Origin: Symbiodinium natans
Lineage: Eukaryota > Sar > Dinophyceae > Suessiales > Symbiodiniaceae
Direction of reading: 5' to 3'
Assembly: GCA_905221605.1 (NCBI GenBank)
Contig: CAJNDS010002619.1
Location: forward strand, 1-64,000
Length of the DNA stretch: 64,000 bases
Shown here: one piece after another, positions 37,550-49,134 of the stretch
How positions within the stretch are numbered: position 1 is the first letter of the stretch
How the letters are laid out: each line of letters begins with the position of its first letter
Translations under genes and position numbers: made by a program
Notes under the pieces: generated by a model
The model's input: only the letters and a program-made list of their open reading frames with translations
Told to the model about the DNA's origin: nothing
Database searches by the model: none

Positions 37550-37705
37550 CAGGTGTTGGGGTCGGGGTATGTTTCGCGGGTATGTTTCGCGGGTATGTTT
37601 CGCGCCATCATGAGCTACTTTACCTGCAATTTCGGGGGTATGTTACGGGGTATGTTTCGGGGGTATGTTTCGGGGCATGTTCCGAGGTATGTTTCGCGGG
37701 TGTGC
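37550..37705. repeat. GGTATGTTTCGCGG tandem
   Basis: Seven or eight copies of a 13-15 bp unit GGTATGTTTCG(C/G)GG, interrupted once near 37600-37635. The core resembles the TATGTCGCGG words at 12100-12330. Confidence 0.85.
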
Positions 37706-37732
37706 AACCCGTGTGCCCTTCTTCAACCTGAG

Positions 37733-37770
37733 CCCCCCCCCCCCCCCCAAAAAAAAAACACACACACACA
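37733..37770. repeat. poly-C / poly-A / (CA)n tract
   Basis: Consecutive homopolymer C and A runs followed by a short CA run. Confidence 0.95.
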
Positions 37771-40700
37771 AACCAATATTTGCAGATATATTTGCTCACA
37801 TGCTTTGCACACGCCATATGTGCCCCCCGTACATGCCGTATGGAGCACTTTCAAGGCTCTGAGCTTTCGGGCCGATCGTGACACCAACTCCACTTGTGCC
37901 ATCCTCGGCCTCGACCTCCGAAGGGCTCTCCACGCTGCACTGCTCAATATGCTCACAATCTGCTCTCTGAATCCTGTGTTTGTCAATCTGTGTTTTGAAA
38001 GGTTTTTAGTCCCAAGCCAGACATCAGCTCTTCGTAATCCTTCGCTGTTTTGCCTCCACAACCATGCTGCCCATGGCGTTGATGCCCCAGGACTTGCGGT
38101 AGCGCTTGTACGGTGGATGGACGGACCTGGAGTGATGTGGTCCAAGCGCAGAGGCACCTACTGAGTCACACCTCAAACTACCTGAAACCTCTTTTTGGGG
38201 CTTCAGCTGCGAGACCATGAGAAAGGCAGAAGAAGCAACTGATGCAACCAGAACCAGAGAGCCGAACCAGAAAGTAGAAGACTGCAAGAAAGAAGGCAAG
38301 GTGAAGGCAAGATGTTGGCAAGGCCTGGCAAGGCCAGGCACCGAACTCCACAAAAAGAAACTTGTAGCTCAAGGGAGTAAGACTCGTACCCCTAAAGTTG
38401 TACCCAGGTTCCCCTTAATACATACTCCTACAAGTAATGTGGCACTTATACTGCCTTCCCAAAACCCAAAGTTACAGCCTTGAGGGTCCAAGGTACAACC
38501 CCTAAGGTAGCTGAAGTACGGGTTCGCAATTGCAGCATTCTCTTTCTGATTTTGCATATGTGTATATATATACACACACTGTTTTGAGTATATAGAGATA
38601 GATGCTAAGCACGGATGTGAACCGTTTAATGTTGACAGTCTGGGGAAATACTTTTGTGCAGATGCTCGGATCAAAGTCCCCAGGCCCCATGTGGGAAGCA
38701 CGCTGGGCCTTTTTACATCCCCCGAGTTCCTGACCTCTCGACAGCCTCGAAAGCCTCAAATCAAATGCCCCTAAAGTTCAGAAGTCTCTCCAACAATCGC
38801 CAAGACACATCGGGTTCGCAATGGGCAGCAGCTCATCCTCGAGCTTGCAGGATGTTACTGAGACGAAACTCGCCCGGAGCACCGAGGATCCTGCATCCAA
38901 TGGGAGATTGCCGTTGATCCAATGCTTGTCGGCCACGTCATGGCAATCTGCCCCTTGGCGGTCGACAGAAGGCAAAGAGCAAGTGCTCCACCCAAGCCGA
39001 GTGCAAAAGCCCAGCTGTGCTTGCACCCGCTTCTGCCCATACAACTGCTATGGGTCAACAACCCATTCGACCATCCCAACCAGATATCGAGCCCGAAGCC
39101 CTGCACATGCTTGTCATCAGGGCCCTCGGACACATACGCGCGAACCTGTACGGAAAGCACTGGACAAAGCAACAGAACATGTTCACAACACAACTAGACA
39201 TGTCTGGATCATTTCAACAGCCGCACATAACTGCACACAGCAACTGCACGCAGCAACTGCACGCAGCCAAGGCCTGCAAAATCCGAGGAAAGCACCGGGC
39301 CGTCATCGCAACAGAGCTACCCAAGACGACGTGTGCAGGTTGTTAGCATTAGTTAGCCATACTGGGGGCTTTTCCGCGAAGCCGATTTGGGCTTGCACTG
39401 GTGGCTTATGGAAGGTACCGCCAGATCGACAGTTTACCGTTGCAGTGTCAACAGCCGCACAAATCCTGTGTTGTGTTGAATGCGCAGGGGCCAGCTTCCC
39501 ACCATGGAACCTCAAATTTTTCTCAACCCACAGACTCGGCGAGCACAGGTTCCATATCCGCCTGCGGCTGCCGTACCCACACTAATGTGATGTGAAAAGC
39601 AACAGCAGCTCCTGCACCTGCATCTGCGATGCCTGCCTGGCTAGGCCACGCACGACCTAACCAAAGGCACACAACATGCGCGTGCCAAAAGTAGCCTGGA
39701 AACCACTGCGCGCCTTGTTCAGAGCAGAGACTTTGGCCAGGTGTCCCAGCCGCTGCAAGTGAGGCAGCGCGTAGGAAAGCGACCTCCGAGGTATCTGACC
39801 GTGCTGAACTCACGAGAGGTCCGCAAAAAGCACGAAATCGTGTTTTCCTCAGCCGATTGAAAGCCCATTCGAGGCTCTTGGACTGTAACTCGAAGGCCAG
39901 GACCTGAAAGATTACATTGGGTCTGAAGCCTGAGGCCAGCCTGAGGCCCTCCGTTCTTATAGCCGAGGCCCTCGATGCTATCAGGGTTCTTGCAGAATGG
40001 ATCTATCTCACTAGCATGAAGAAGCTCACACATCCTGTCAACATCATTATCAAGAAACCTGCCGGTAACTGCAAACCCTGCTCGATATCGGGTTGGCAAA
40101 CGAACAGGTTGACATCAATGGCAATGGGGTGGCACCAGCTCAAGCTGTCGTTCAAATAACCGTAAATATAAACTGGAAGGTTCTGCCCCGGGATACCGGG
40201 TTGATCGCATCCGTCGACCACCAAGGGCAAATCTGGTATGTCTGAGTCGCCTGCGGCAGAGGAAGCTGCGCACTGTTTACCAGCACCTGACGTCACATGC
40301 TCGCATGTACTGCACAAGCTTCGAATTATGCATCAGAACCCTTTTGCCGCTCACTCCTGCTCAGCATGATGCTGCTGACCAGCGTTCTGAATTCGCCACA
40401 CTGGGGCACACACCCGTCGGGACACAACCGCCCACAGCCGCAAGGCAGCTTGTCCTCTCGTTCAACCCCGCTACACCGGCTTCGTGCGGCATCCGCTGCG
40501 CATGAATGGCTAGCCGGCGAGTAGCCGGCGAGTAGCCGGTGTGCCGCCTGCTTGCTCAGGCGGCATCCGGCGGTAGATTCTCTCCAAAAAGACGGGTGAC
40601 CTGAGAAAACAGAAAAGAAGGCAACGAGCAGACTGAGCGGTGCAATGAGAATCATGACCAACATGCCAAACCCCTCTGCATCAGTCTTTCACACTTCGCA

Positions 40701-42000
40701 GTCCTCATGGCAACAGAAAGTACTTGAATCCGTTAACTTGGAGTTCAAGCTGCACGGCCACAGCGAGTTGACGTAGAGGCAAACGGCGGAGTCGACGGCA
40801 GAGAACTGGGAAGTCCTCCATGTCACGCTTCGAGGCAGCGATCTATGTGGGTGTGAAAGCTTTTGCTATGATTCCTGGCCTCTTTCAAGATGAGGTTGGC
40901 ATCAGAGGTTCCTGCCTCTTGCAGTCCTGCCTCTTGCGATCCTGGCAAGACCGCTGGGCGCAGTGCTGGATATAATGCAAGACGTGCTCTCGCGCAGCAG
41001 CCAGTTGTTTTGTGTCCAAGCATTCAACATGGAGCCCATGACAATAGCAACTTCACCAATCGCGACGAAAGGAAGCGTTGTCGCTTTGGTCTCGCCAGGG
41101 GACAAGTCGAGGCAACATGTGCTGCAAAACTCATGTCTTCACGAGCGGGAATCCAAAGGATGGCTGCCTGGCCCAGGCGGCCCAGGCGAAGCTATGCGTC
41201 AATTGGCCCGCTTGGGTTGACATCCCGCAGAACATCCCCTAAGAGCGAACGTGCTCTTGGGTTGCCAGCTTTTGCAATTTTCTCAGCCACTCCGAGATGA
41301 GGTTGTATGACCAACGAGACGGCATTTCAGCTACCAGCGTCGGAATGACCACGTCAAGTGGGGGACGCAAGAAAGACAAACAAAAACAGCAGTAGCCACC
41401 TATCCAACGCATCAAATCAACCCGCAAAAGAACCAAAGAGGGCTGAGAGGCTAGTTACGGCCAGTTGATACAATCAGTTTCCCCACGGAAGGCTCAAGCA
41501 AGAAACCAATCTTGACGTCCACTGGAGGCCACAGGAAGGAGAAGTGTCGCAAAAAATTACCAGGGCACGCTTCCAATGAGGCTGTGATGTAAAGCTCAAG
41601 ATTGGCAATCATGGGTGGGAAAACTTTCGTGACCTACTGAAACTCCGGGAGGGAATCGGCCTAGCAGCTGCGGTTCAGTCTTGACGGACATTGATCCACA
41701 TTCACATCAGGCTTGCCTCCGTGACTTTCCAGACCCGGTCTGTGAAGTTGTCCTGTCAGACAGGGTACATGGCCTTGCGGCGACATCTGCGTGCGACACA
41801 CAACCACACATGAAAAGCTGCGAGAGTCCTGCACCTTGCAAGTCCACGTTGGGCTTGGGTAGCGGAAGCCTGGCCAGAGCCTGGTACACTGCAGAGTCAC
41901 ACCACATCGAGCAATGGAGAAGCTGATGATGGAAGACACGGAACACTAAGCTCTTCATTCAGGATGGAAGAAGATCCGTAATAATGTTGTCTGCTGATTA
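37771..42000. other. no assignable gene
   Basis: Plus-strand frames up to 254 codons (38821-39585) lack motifs and are broken by low-complexity stretches. On the minus strand, about 40260-39900 has exon-like words (DIPDLPLVVDGCDQPG and MCELLHASEIDPFCKN) with AG|G sites nearby; I do not recognise them. A gene of unknown product probably lies in this stretch. Confidence 0.35.
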
Positions 42001-42330
42001 GTGTGGCCCCCCCCCTCCCCCTCAACAAATGGACCCCGCTCTGTAGTGTGGGGGGGGGGGGGTCTGGCTTTATATGATTTTAAAACGGATGAGTCTATAT
42101 GAATTTTAAAGGGATCCATATGACTTTGAAAGGGATGAGCTCGTAAGAATTTAAAAGGGATCCATATGATTATAAAAGGGGTGAGACTGTATGAAATTAA
42201 CAGGGATCCATACGATTTTAAGAGGGATGAGTTTATATGAACTCAAAAGGGATTCATATGATGTTTAAGGGATCCACATGATTTTAAAGGGATGAGTTTA
42301 TATGAATTTAAAGGGGATCCATCTCTCCCA
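42001..42330. repeat. AT-rich tandem, ~45-bp unit with GGGATCCATATGA
   Basis: After C and G runs (42008-42062), about six copies of a degenerate unit of about 40-50 bp follow: GGGATCCATATGATTTTAAA, then GGGATGAGTTTATATGAA. Each unit is AT-rich between GGGAT boxes. Confidence 0.85.
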
Positions 42331-42770
42331 ACCAGGCCAGCCCGCAAAAAGAAAAATACTTCCGGGGGACCAAACGTTTTATATTATACGGCATTCGGGC
42401 AGCTGTTGGACTGCCCCCTTTGAAATTTGATTGCCTGGCGGTACAGATCATTTTATAAGGAAATCTTAGCTTTGGGGCTGGCCTGGAGACTTAAGATTTC
42501 AGGGCCCGACAACCTCAGGCCTCGAGGTTTAGGAAGCCTCAGCCCTTAGGCCTCTGGATCCAAACCCAACTAGCCCGCAAAAACATATAATTCCGGGGGA
42601 GCAAGCGTTCATATCATACGGCATTCGGGCAGCTGCTGGACTACCCCCTTTGAAATTTGATTGCCCGGCCTCGGTACAAAAGCATTTATGAAGAAATCTT
42701 AGTTTTGGGGCTGGCCTGGAGACTGAAGATGTCAGGGCCCGACAACCTCAGGCCTCAAGGTTTGGTCTCT
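42331..42770. repeat. direct duplication of ~215 bp
   Basis: Segments 42336-42545 and 42555-42768 are diverged direct copies sharing GGCATTCGGGCAGCTG, CCCCCTTTGAAATTTGATTG and GGCCCGACAACCTCAGGCCT. They follow the AT-rich tandem directly. Confidence 0.85.
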
Positions 42771-43243
42771 TAGGCTCAGTTCAGAAGCGATTTCTAGACA
42801 ACAACACCATTCAACAGCTTCGCCGAAATTTTGCATCGCCCGATTTTTCACAATTCCAGGGAGCCTCCTCAAATAGACCCCCCTGAATAGTTTTTGGATT
42901 CTTTTTCACAATTCCGGGGGGGCACACTAATCAGGATACAACAGCAAGGGCACTTGCTGAGAGCGGCATGCTAGTGCAACACACAAGTGATGACAGCAAA
43001 GGCTAAAGAGGCGTGGCCTGCACATCCGAAGCAAGCCCGGAAGACGTCTTCAGACCTTAACAGCTCGGGTGTCGGATGAAGCCCCATTGGGACCGCATCG
43101 GCAACCGCAGTTCATGAGGTCGTGATTACGTGTGAACCTGTTGAAACAATCAAGCACGGATGATAAGCATGCATTGTAATGGCACTGTAGCTGTGAGCAA
43201 GGCAGGCCAGAAGTGCAAGCTATGCAGATGCAGCAAGTCTGGC
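42771..43243. other. 3' flank of the aldo-keto reductase
   Basis: No recognised feature other than a partial third echo of the duplicated words near 42870-42920 (CACAATTCCGGGG). Confidence 0.45.
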
Positions 43244-44395
43244 TCACGCTGCACATCCACTCCTGCAGTTGTGCCATCTTGCGAAGCTGGCAGGTGCTTC
43301 GCCACTCTCCAGAAGCGATACATCTTCCGCGGATAACACGAAGCCCGTGAGGTCCAAGTCTTCCCGGATGTGCTGCTCACTGCTTGCGCCAGGTATCACT
43401 GCCACCCCTTGATCCAAGGCCCATCGCAACAACACCTGTGCATTCGTCTTGCCATACTTCTGCGCGATCTTCGTTGCAGATTCTGCACGGCCTTTGTTCT
43501 GAGAGCCGCCCAGCGACCCGTAGGCCGTCACAGCAATTCCCCTGCTCTGGCACCACCGAACGAGCTCCCGTGTCTCAGCTGGGACCCATGGATGAAACTC
43601 GAGCTGATTGACCGCAGGGACCACGCCTGTGCGCGAAATGAGGCGTTCCACTTCATCACGATTGTGGTTTGAGACACCAATGCTTTGCACCTTGCCAGCC
43701 TGCTGTGCTTCAATCAAGCCACGCCAAAGGGACTCATCCCGCTCAGGGCCTATTCCCCAGCCATCTCCACCATGAAGCAGCATGAGGTCAAGGTAGCTGA
43801 GGTCTAACTGCTCCAGGCTTTTATTCACTGCCTTCAGAACATCTGCCGCTGTGTTACAGGCGCGCACCCTAACTTTCGAAGTCACCCACAACTCCTCTCT
43901 GGGCACCATGCTTTGCCGGATGGCCTCTGCTATGTCTAGATGGTTGCCGTAACCTTGTGCAGTATCTATCAACCTCCCACCAGCTGCCAGATAGGCTTTG
44001 GTAGATGTTATCAGGGGCTGTCCCTGAGCACTTTCTCGGCAGCAGGTGCCATAGCCAACAGCGGGCATGGGCTTGGAGGAGCCCGAGATCTTTAAGGGAG
44101 GCGGTTGTGACAGCGCTTTGGCTGACTTGCAAAAGAAGCCAGAGCCCCCACAAATGACGAAAACCAAGCACGAACGACGCCACAAGCCATCCTCTTTGCC
44201 AGCCTGTGTCAAAGGCAGACTCCAGTGGTGGACAGACTCTGCTCGTGCCACAGTGGATGGCGCGTATGAAGTGCGAAGGCTGCGAGGGATCGCTGTTCTC
44301 ACGGAGCACAGGCCGCCAGCAAAACAGAGCAGTCTGAGCAAGCCGGCAAAGAGCAAACCACACTTACACAACGAGCGACCGAGATACAATGCCAT
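43244..44395 (-). CDS. aldo-keto reductase (AKR superfamily), intronless
   Basis: An NAD(P)H-dependent oxidoreductase of 383 codons in one uninterrupted exon; the first ATG in frame is at 44395. The AKR barrel starts near residue 105. The catalytic tetrad is visible: Asp144 and Tyr149 in IDTAQGYGNH, Lys174 in WVTSKV, and His208 in LMLLHGGDGWG. Further family words are GVSNHNRDEVERL, VNQLEFHPW, TAYGSLGG, LRWALDQGVAVIPGASS and FVLSAEDVSLLE. The roughly 100-residue N-terminal extension has two hydrophobic stretches (residues 10-30, and around 75-88 with LVFVICGGSGFF), suggesting a secretory or plastid-type leader. The enzyme substrate cannot be told. The absence of introns contrasts with its neighbours and would fit an origin by reverse transcription of mRNA. 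Confidence 0.93.
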   Translation of the reverse strand: MALYLGRSLCKCGLLFAGLLRLLCFAGGLCSVRTAIPRSLRTSYAPSTVARAESVHHWSLPLTQAGKEDGLWRRSCLVFVICGGSGFFCKSAKALSQPPPLKISGSSKPMPAVGYGTCCRESAQGQPLITSTKAYLAAGGRLIDTAQGYGNHLDIAEAIRQSMVPREELWVTSKVRVRACNTAADVLKAVNKSLEQLDLSYLDLMLLHGGDGWGIGPERDESLWRGLIEAQQAGKVQSIGVSNHNRDEVERLISRTGVVPAVNQLEFHPWVPAETRELVRWCQSRGIAVTAYGSLGGSQNKGRAESATKIAQKYGKTNAQVLLRWALDQGVAVIPGASSEQHIREDLDLTGFVLSAEDVSLLESGEAPASFARWHNCRSGCAA

Positions 44396-44477
44396 CTTCA
44401 ATATTGTGGCGTATGTTGCCTCGTGTTCCCGGTATCAATTCGCTTGAGCCATTTAAAATTTGTCTTGCAAAGTTGAT

Positions 44478-44650
44478 CGGCACCAGCCACAAAGATCCGT
44501 GTCACGTATCCAAGCAAAACACGCAGCTTGCCCCGGAAGAGCTTCTTGTCGCCGTATGACCTGGGCTTCCCAAGCTGCAAATGTTGCGACAACTGTGACG
44601 CTGTGTCCGCATCTAGCCAAATGTGACCAGTTGCGGACCCAAGAAAAAAA
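44478..44650 (-). CDS. candidate exon, unknown product
   Basis: A minus-strand frame immediately upstream of the aldo-keto reductase. It has GC-rich third positions and the words HIWLDADTASQLSQHLQ, GKPRSYGDKKLFRGKLRV and VTRIFVAGADQL. It probably belongs to a different gene; the family is not recognised and the splice limits are unknown. Confidence 0.35.
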
Positions 44651-45697
44651 CTTGGAAAGTGTCGAAGCTGAATGCCTGCTGAATGTGTTGCACAAGCTGT
44701 TAAAGGCTCACAAGCTGAAGGGCGGTGAGCGGACTTCAACCCGACCGCCATCGAGCTGGATCCTGCAAAGGCACGTCTTTTGGAGCCATGCCGATCCCCA
44801 AAACTGAGTCTCAAGCAAGTCTCAAGGGTTCTTCTCAAGCGTACTGGAAGCGTACTCGCACAGGCTTTGCCCCGTCCTCCAGGTCGTTCCGCTCGTGTCG
44901 CGAAGCAGATTCCCCACCTCAGCGCACAACGGCACAAGGCCTCCCGAAGTTAAAGAGCATTTACGGTTCATGAGCGAAGGCAAAAAGTTGCAATTTCCGA
45001 CACTTGCCGCTACGCTCACTCCGCTTCGAGCCTGAAGCCGCCCTGCACCCACCCAAACAAAAACAATGCCCGCAAGACACAACGAGTTCGCAGTGCCCTT
45101 CGCTACAGTTCACTACAAGCTTTGTGCACAGTGGCAAAGCTCCAACTTCCGAACGTACTCGACAGAACAAGGACAATCCTCGCCAGGCCTGGTCTGGTCG
45201 GGACCGCGCTACTCCAATCCTGTCAGACTGGCACGCATCTGAAAAACGTGATTGGTAATGGCAGCAGCTCCGCTCTGTAGCACGTGATAGCTAGAGCAGA
45301 GGAGTGGCGAATGCAAAAGGGGCGTAGGTTTAGGGCCATCCTAGTATCCGATATTCATGCACAAACCATGGCATAGAGATGCTTCGCATTGCAAGTACAT
45401 ACACTAGTTGTTACAAGAGATGGGCGAGCTCAGTACAGGCCGCATACGCACTGGGTGCGGCTGCTGGTGCAGATTGGTTACTTTATAAGGGAACCCAAAA
45501 AGGATAAAGGGTACCACTGAGCTACCAAGACAACGCCTAAGCACTTAACCAGGTCCTACGGTCAGCCGTCCGTATACTATGTACATCACGCTGCCGTCAT
45601 TCGGCTCAGATGCGTTCTTCGACGATTACCTCTTCTCAGACCCCGAGAACGGCACAGCACCACAACACTCACGAAAAAAAATCATACTCAGGATCGT
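44651..45697. other. no assignable gene
   Basis: Short frames on both strands, nothing recognised. Confidence 0.4.
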
Positions 45698-45852
<155 letters not shown>

Positions 45853-46607
45853 GCAGTAGTAAGTCAGCAGTGCTTCCGGTCCATGGAAGTGCCATGGAGG
45901 TCTAGCACATGTCTACTTCCCCCGTATACTAACAGTACTTAACGGGTATTCTAGCACCCCCTGTTTAAAAAAGGAAACCTATGAAGGACTGTTAGGATAA
46001 GGGGCAACGTCACAAATGTAGGGTATCTTCCTCCCCCTCAACCCTTTGCTCCCTGCGAAGCATTCTGATGTCTCTGTGGCTTCGTACTTTTGTCCATCTG
46101 GGGCCTTCTGCGGTGCCGTGCCAGACGTGAACATCCCGACATGACATGGCAGAACACATCCCTGTGCAGACACACTTTCCGGAGCCCCGAAGGGCTCCGA
46201 ACGCGCTGAGACTCGTTGTGTTGCGTCTTAACTTCGAGATATCCGAATATTGTCGAGATGGTCAACGTAGGGCAACGTAGGGCAACGTAGGCCCGTGTGC
46301 TGTGACCGTGGTGCCAACCTGTACGCAATGCAAGGATTGGCCGAAGGCAGAGGATCGCTCTTTGAGCCAGCTATGTCTGTGCCGTCTGTTCCCAATCAAG
46401 TAATATAAAGTAATCAAGACAACGATCTCCAATATTGCTGACGTATTGATGATCCAGCAAGAGCGACCGCCGTGATCGAAACTGATGAAACCCTGCTTGT
46501 TGGTCTTTTCTTTTCGTGTCTTTGCGAGCAAAACGAGCTCGGCCAAGCCCCGCTGCACATTGGCACTACATTGGCACAGTCGTTTCGTGTGCGGCCCTGT
46601 GAGAACT
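45853..46607. other. 3' flank of the FKBP gene
   Basis: No gene recognised. A CAACGTAGGG tandem (three copies) lies at 46262-46290. The minus frame near 46470-46390 encodes a hydrophobic stretch, probably by chance. Confidence 0.4.
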
Positions 46608-47451
46608 TCAAGGTCGAATGATTCTGACGAGCTCGACATCGTAGTACAGCGTTGAGCCGGCAGGTACTGTCCGCACCTCAGAATCCTCATCTCCTGACAA
46701 GCACAGCAGAATGGCCCACACATGGGCACAAGACATCCAATAACCAGTAGAACATGCTCAATTTCCGCAACATCTCCTTGGAAGGATGCTTTGCCCCCTC
46801 CAAAGCTGAGCTCAGGGGGCTGGACGAAACGTCCCTCCACACACAGCATGGTGGCAAAGCGAACTGGAAGGACAAACGCAATACATTTGCACCAGCCGCA
46901 GCTTCAAGTAGGGGCTGCCGAACAGCAGTAGTAAACAGCAACACTTGATTGCTTGCCTATCTTTACCGGCTCAAGAGCTGCCTTCTCGCCCACCTTCATC
47001 AACCGCAATGCCTTTCATGAGGTCGCAAACGACAATTGTGCAATGGCAGTCGCTCATCGCAAGCCTCTATCTTTACTTTGTTGCTAGCCTTCAGCTGCCG
47101 CTCCCCAACACGCGTGCTGGGGGGCTGTTGAGTCTTTGGCTGTGATTCTCAACACGGAATCTCCACTCTAGTGCTCCTAGGCGGATGACAGCTGCGCCTC
47201 CCACATTGCTGCACCAAAGGTATCGTCAATATTGCACTCGATCTCCACGTAGTCCTGTCCCGTATATCCCGGTTGTGTTTACACTGATGCTTCCCCGTGC
47301 TGCAGTTCGCAAAAGCTATCTATAAAATGCACAATATCTGAGGTTCGATGCACCTGGCAGGCCACGGTCCTTCTTCACAGGGCGGCGTGCGCCACGCAGC
47401 GCAGAAGAGTCGAACACCGGCCCGTCAAAGCCGTCGACATGCCCCGTGAAC
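46608..47451 (-). CDS. FKBP-type peptidyl-prolyl isomerase (spliced, 5' end not found)
   Basis: This family catalyses cis-trans isomerisation of prolyl bonds. Exons: 47451-47379, 47254-47198, 47011-46967, about 46863-46777, 46693-46608 (TGA at 46610-46608). FKBP words in order: FTGHVDGFDGPVFDSSALRG (substrate-pocket Tyr/Phe-Asp region), MKVGEKAALE, QPPELSFGGG, and the terminal strand TVPAGSTLYYDVELVRI. Intron 46694-46776 (83 bp) is GA-AG and both splice sites read AG|GAGATG, an 8-bp direct repeat. Intron 47012-47197 is GC-AG and 47255-47378 is GT-AG. The join into the exon ending at 46777 is not phase-resolved. Upstream exons (N-terminus, possibly further FKBP or TPR units) were not identified. 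Confidence 0.8.
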
Positions 47452-49134
47452 CTGAACTCGCTGCTCCGGTGCTATGCACGTGCCCTAAAGACTCTAAAGC
47501 GGGACTCTCGGGGTGTTGGGGCACTAGCGACTCAGACCGTCACCTCAGCCACACCTTCGCGTAGGATCGAACCTCAAAGTCATATGCGGCATACGGGCAT
47601 AATCTGACATCTTTACCGGAGGCTGACTTCTCCGAGGCACCCTCTCAACAATTGAGTCAACTCATGTGAAATCTACCAAACAATTTTTTTAAATACTAAT
47701 AATAATGATAATAACAATAATAATAATGACCTTGCGAAAAGGCATCACGAGAACACCCCACATAGTGCGCCGAAGGAGCCGGGCCATCTCGTGGTGAGGT
47801 GCCCTCGGTGCCTGTAAGAGTCTAGGTGCATTTTTTGTGTGCACTGTTGTCGTATAAGGTTCATTCTTAAGACGCAGCGTGCAACGAGCGTGCCGCATAC
47901 AGCGTGCCACGGCTTGTGCCTGCTGAAAGCGTGGTGTAGCTGAAGCCGTCCGGTCTGCTGACCTTTACTGCCCGCAACATCATCCTTCCGGGAAGCTGGC
48001 GCAGCGCAGCACGTGCCTCGGCCGCCACTGCCGGGGGCACAAGGTAATAGAGCCTTGCGCAGCTGTGAGGTCAACAACTTAGCAGCTCAAGGCGGGCAAA
48101 CACTATCCATGAAACATTTGCGACATGTCCAGACAACCCGTGGCAGAACGACCACGAACTATCCTCACGAGAGAGCTGTGCTGCTCAGGCGCGCCGCTCG
48201 GCGACCAATGGCGAATGCAGATGGCCTCGCCTCTGAAACGCTCCCACATGGTGATCGTCAATGATAGTCAGCGATACCAGCGATAGTCAATGATGGTGAT
48301 AGTTTGCCGGCAACATCGGGTTTGAGGAAATATTCGAGGCCCAGCGCGCCAGGAGCAGAAAATGAAAACCCATGCACCAGATACTCAATCCGCTTTACCT
48401 TCACAAAGGCCCCGGCAAAAGCCACCAAGAGCACAATTGAGACAGCCCATGCACGCCTCAAATCATCAACAACAAAGTGATGACATGATGGCGTGGCCAA
48501 AGTCTGTGAAACAAGTCGTCGAGACATGCGAAGTGCGCGCCCCGTGATACAGTGTGCAACTCTGTATTCTGTATGTAAGGACGTAGAACACCCAAGCCGA
48601 CAGTCCTTGCAGCAAAGGGGCTGATGCAAACGGGCAATGTCTCCGAGTTGACTCCGCTTGCGACACGGACTCAGCGCCATGATGTAACAAGCCGTTGGAT
48701 CTCTGAGAAGGTCAGGTTCTGCAATGCTGTGATGCTGGCAAACATGGGAGCCGTCACTAATCAAATTCCTTAGGGTCCAAAAAGAAGGACAAGAGTGGCT
48801 GATAATCTCATTGGAGCTCACGAAGCCTGAGCGGCAATTCTTTTGCAGACGTCTGAATCAAGGCACGGGCCATTGCATGCAAAAGAGCGATGCGAGTTGC
48901 GTAACCGTAACAATGACAAGATAGCTGTTGCAACCCGTTGCAACTTGTTTGCGTCTGGCGCACGCACGTGCACAATTGTGCACGCCACGGATATGGTATG
49001 AGGCCAGATCTGGACAGATCCATACGAAAAGTTGTACGGGGCGGTTCGCTTCCAAGCAGTAATGCCCCATGCGAAAATCCTGTCATACACTGCCCTGCAG
49101 TCACAATCTTTTGTTGCAAAATAGGCTACAATGG
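47452..49134. other. no assignable gene; AT-rich tract
   Basis: An AAT-rich tract lies at 47690-47732. A minus frame at 48490-48300 encodes one possible membrane segment (VSIVLLVAFAGAF) flanked by charged residues and then FSAPGALGLEYFLKPD. It may be an exon of the FKBP gene or of another gene, but no match is recognised. Confidence 0.35.

Noticed and set aside
38821-39585. A 254-codon plus-strand ORF
   Set aside because: No motif, low third-position bias, opposite strand to all recognised genes, and rich in repeated CTGCACGCAGCAA words.
44443-44452. ATGGCTCAAG upstream of the aldo-keto reductase as a relict spliced leader
   Set aside because: Only nine bases match the leader, and they fall inside a coding-like frame (Lys-Trp-Leu-Lys), so chance is the simpler explanation.
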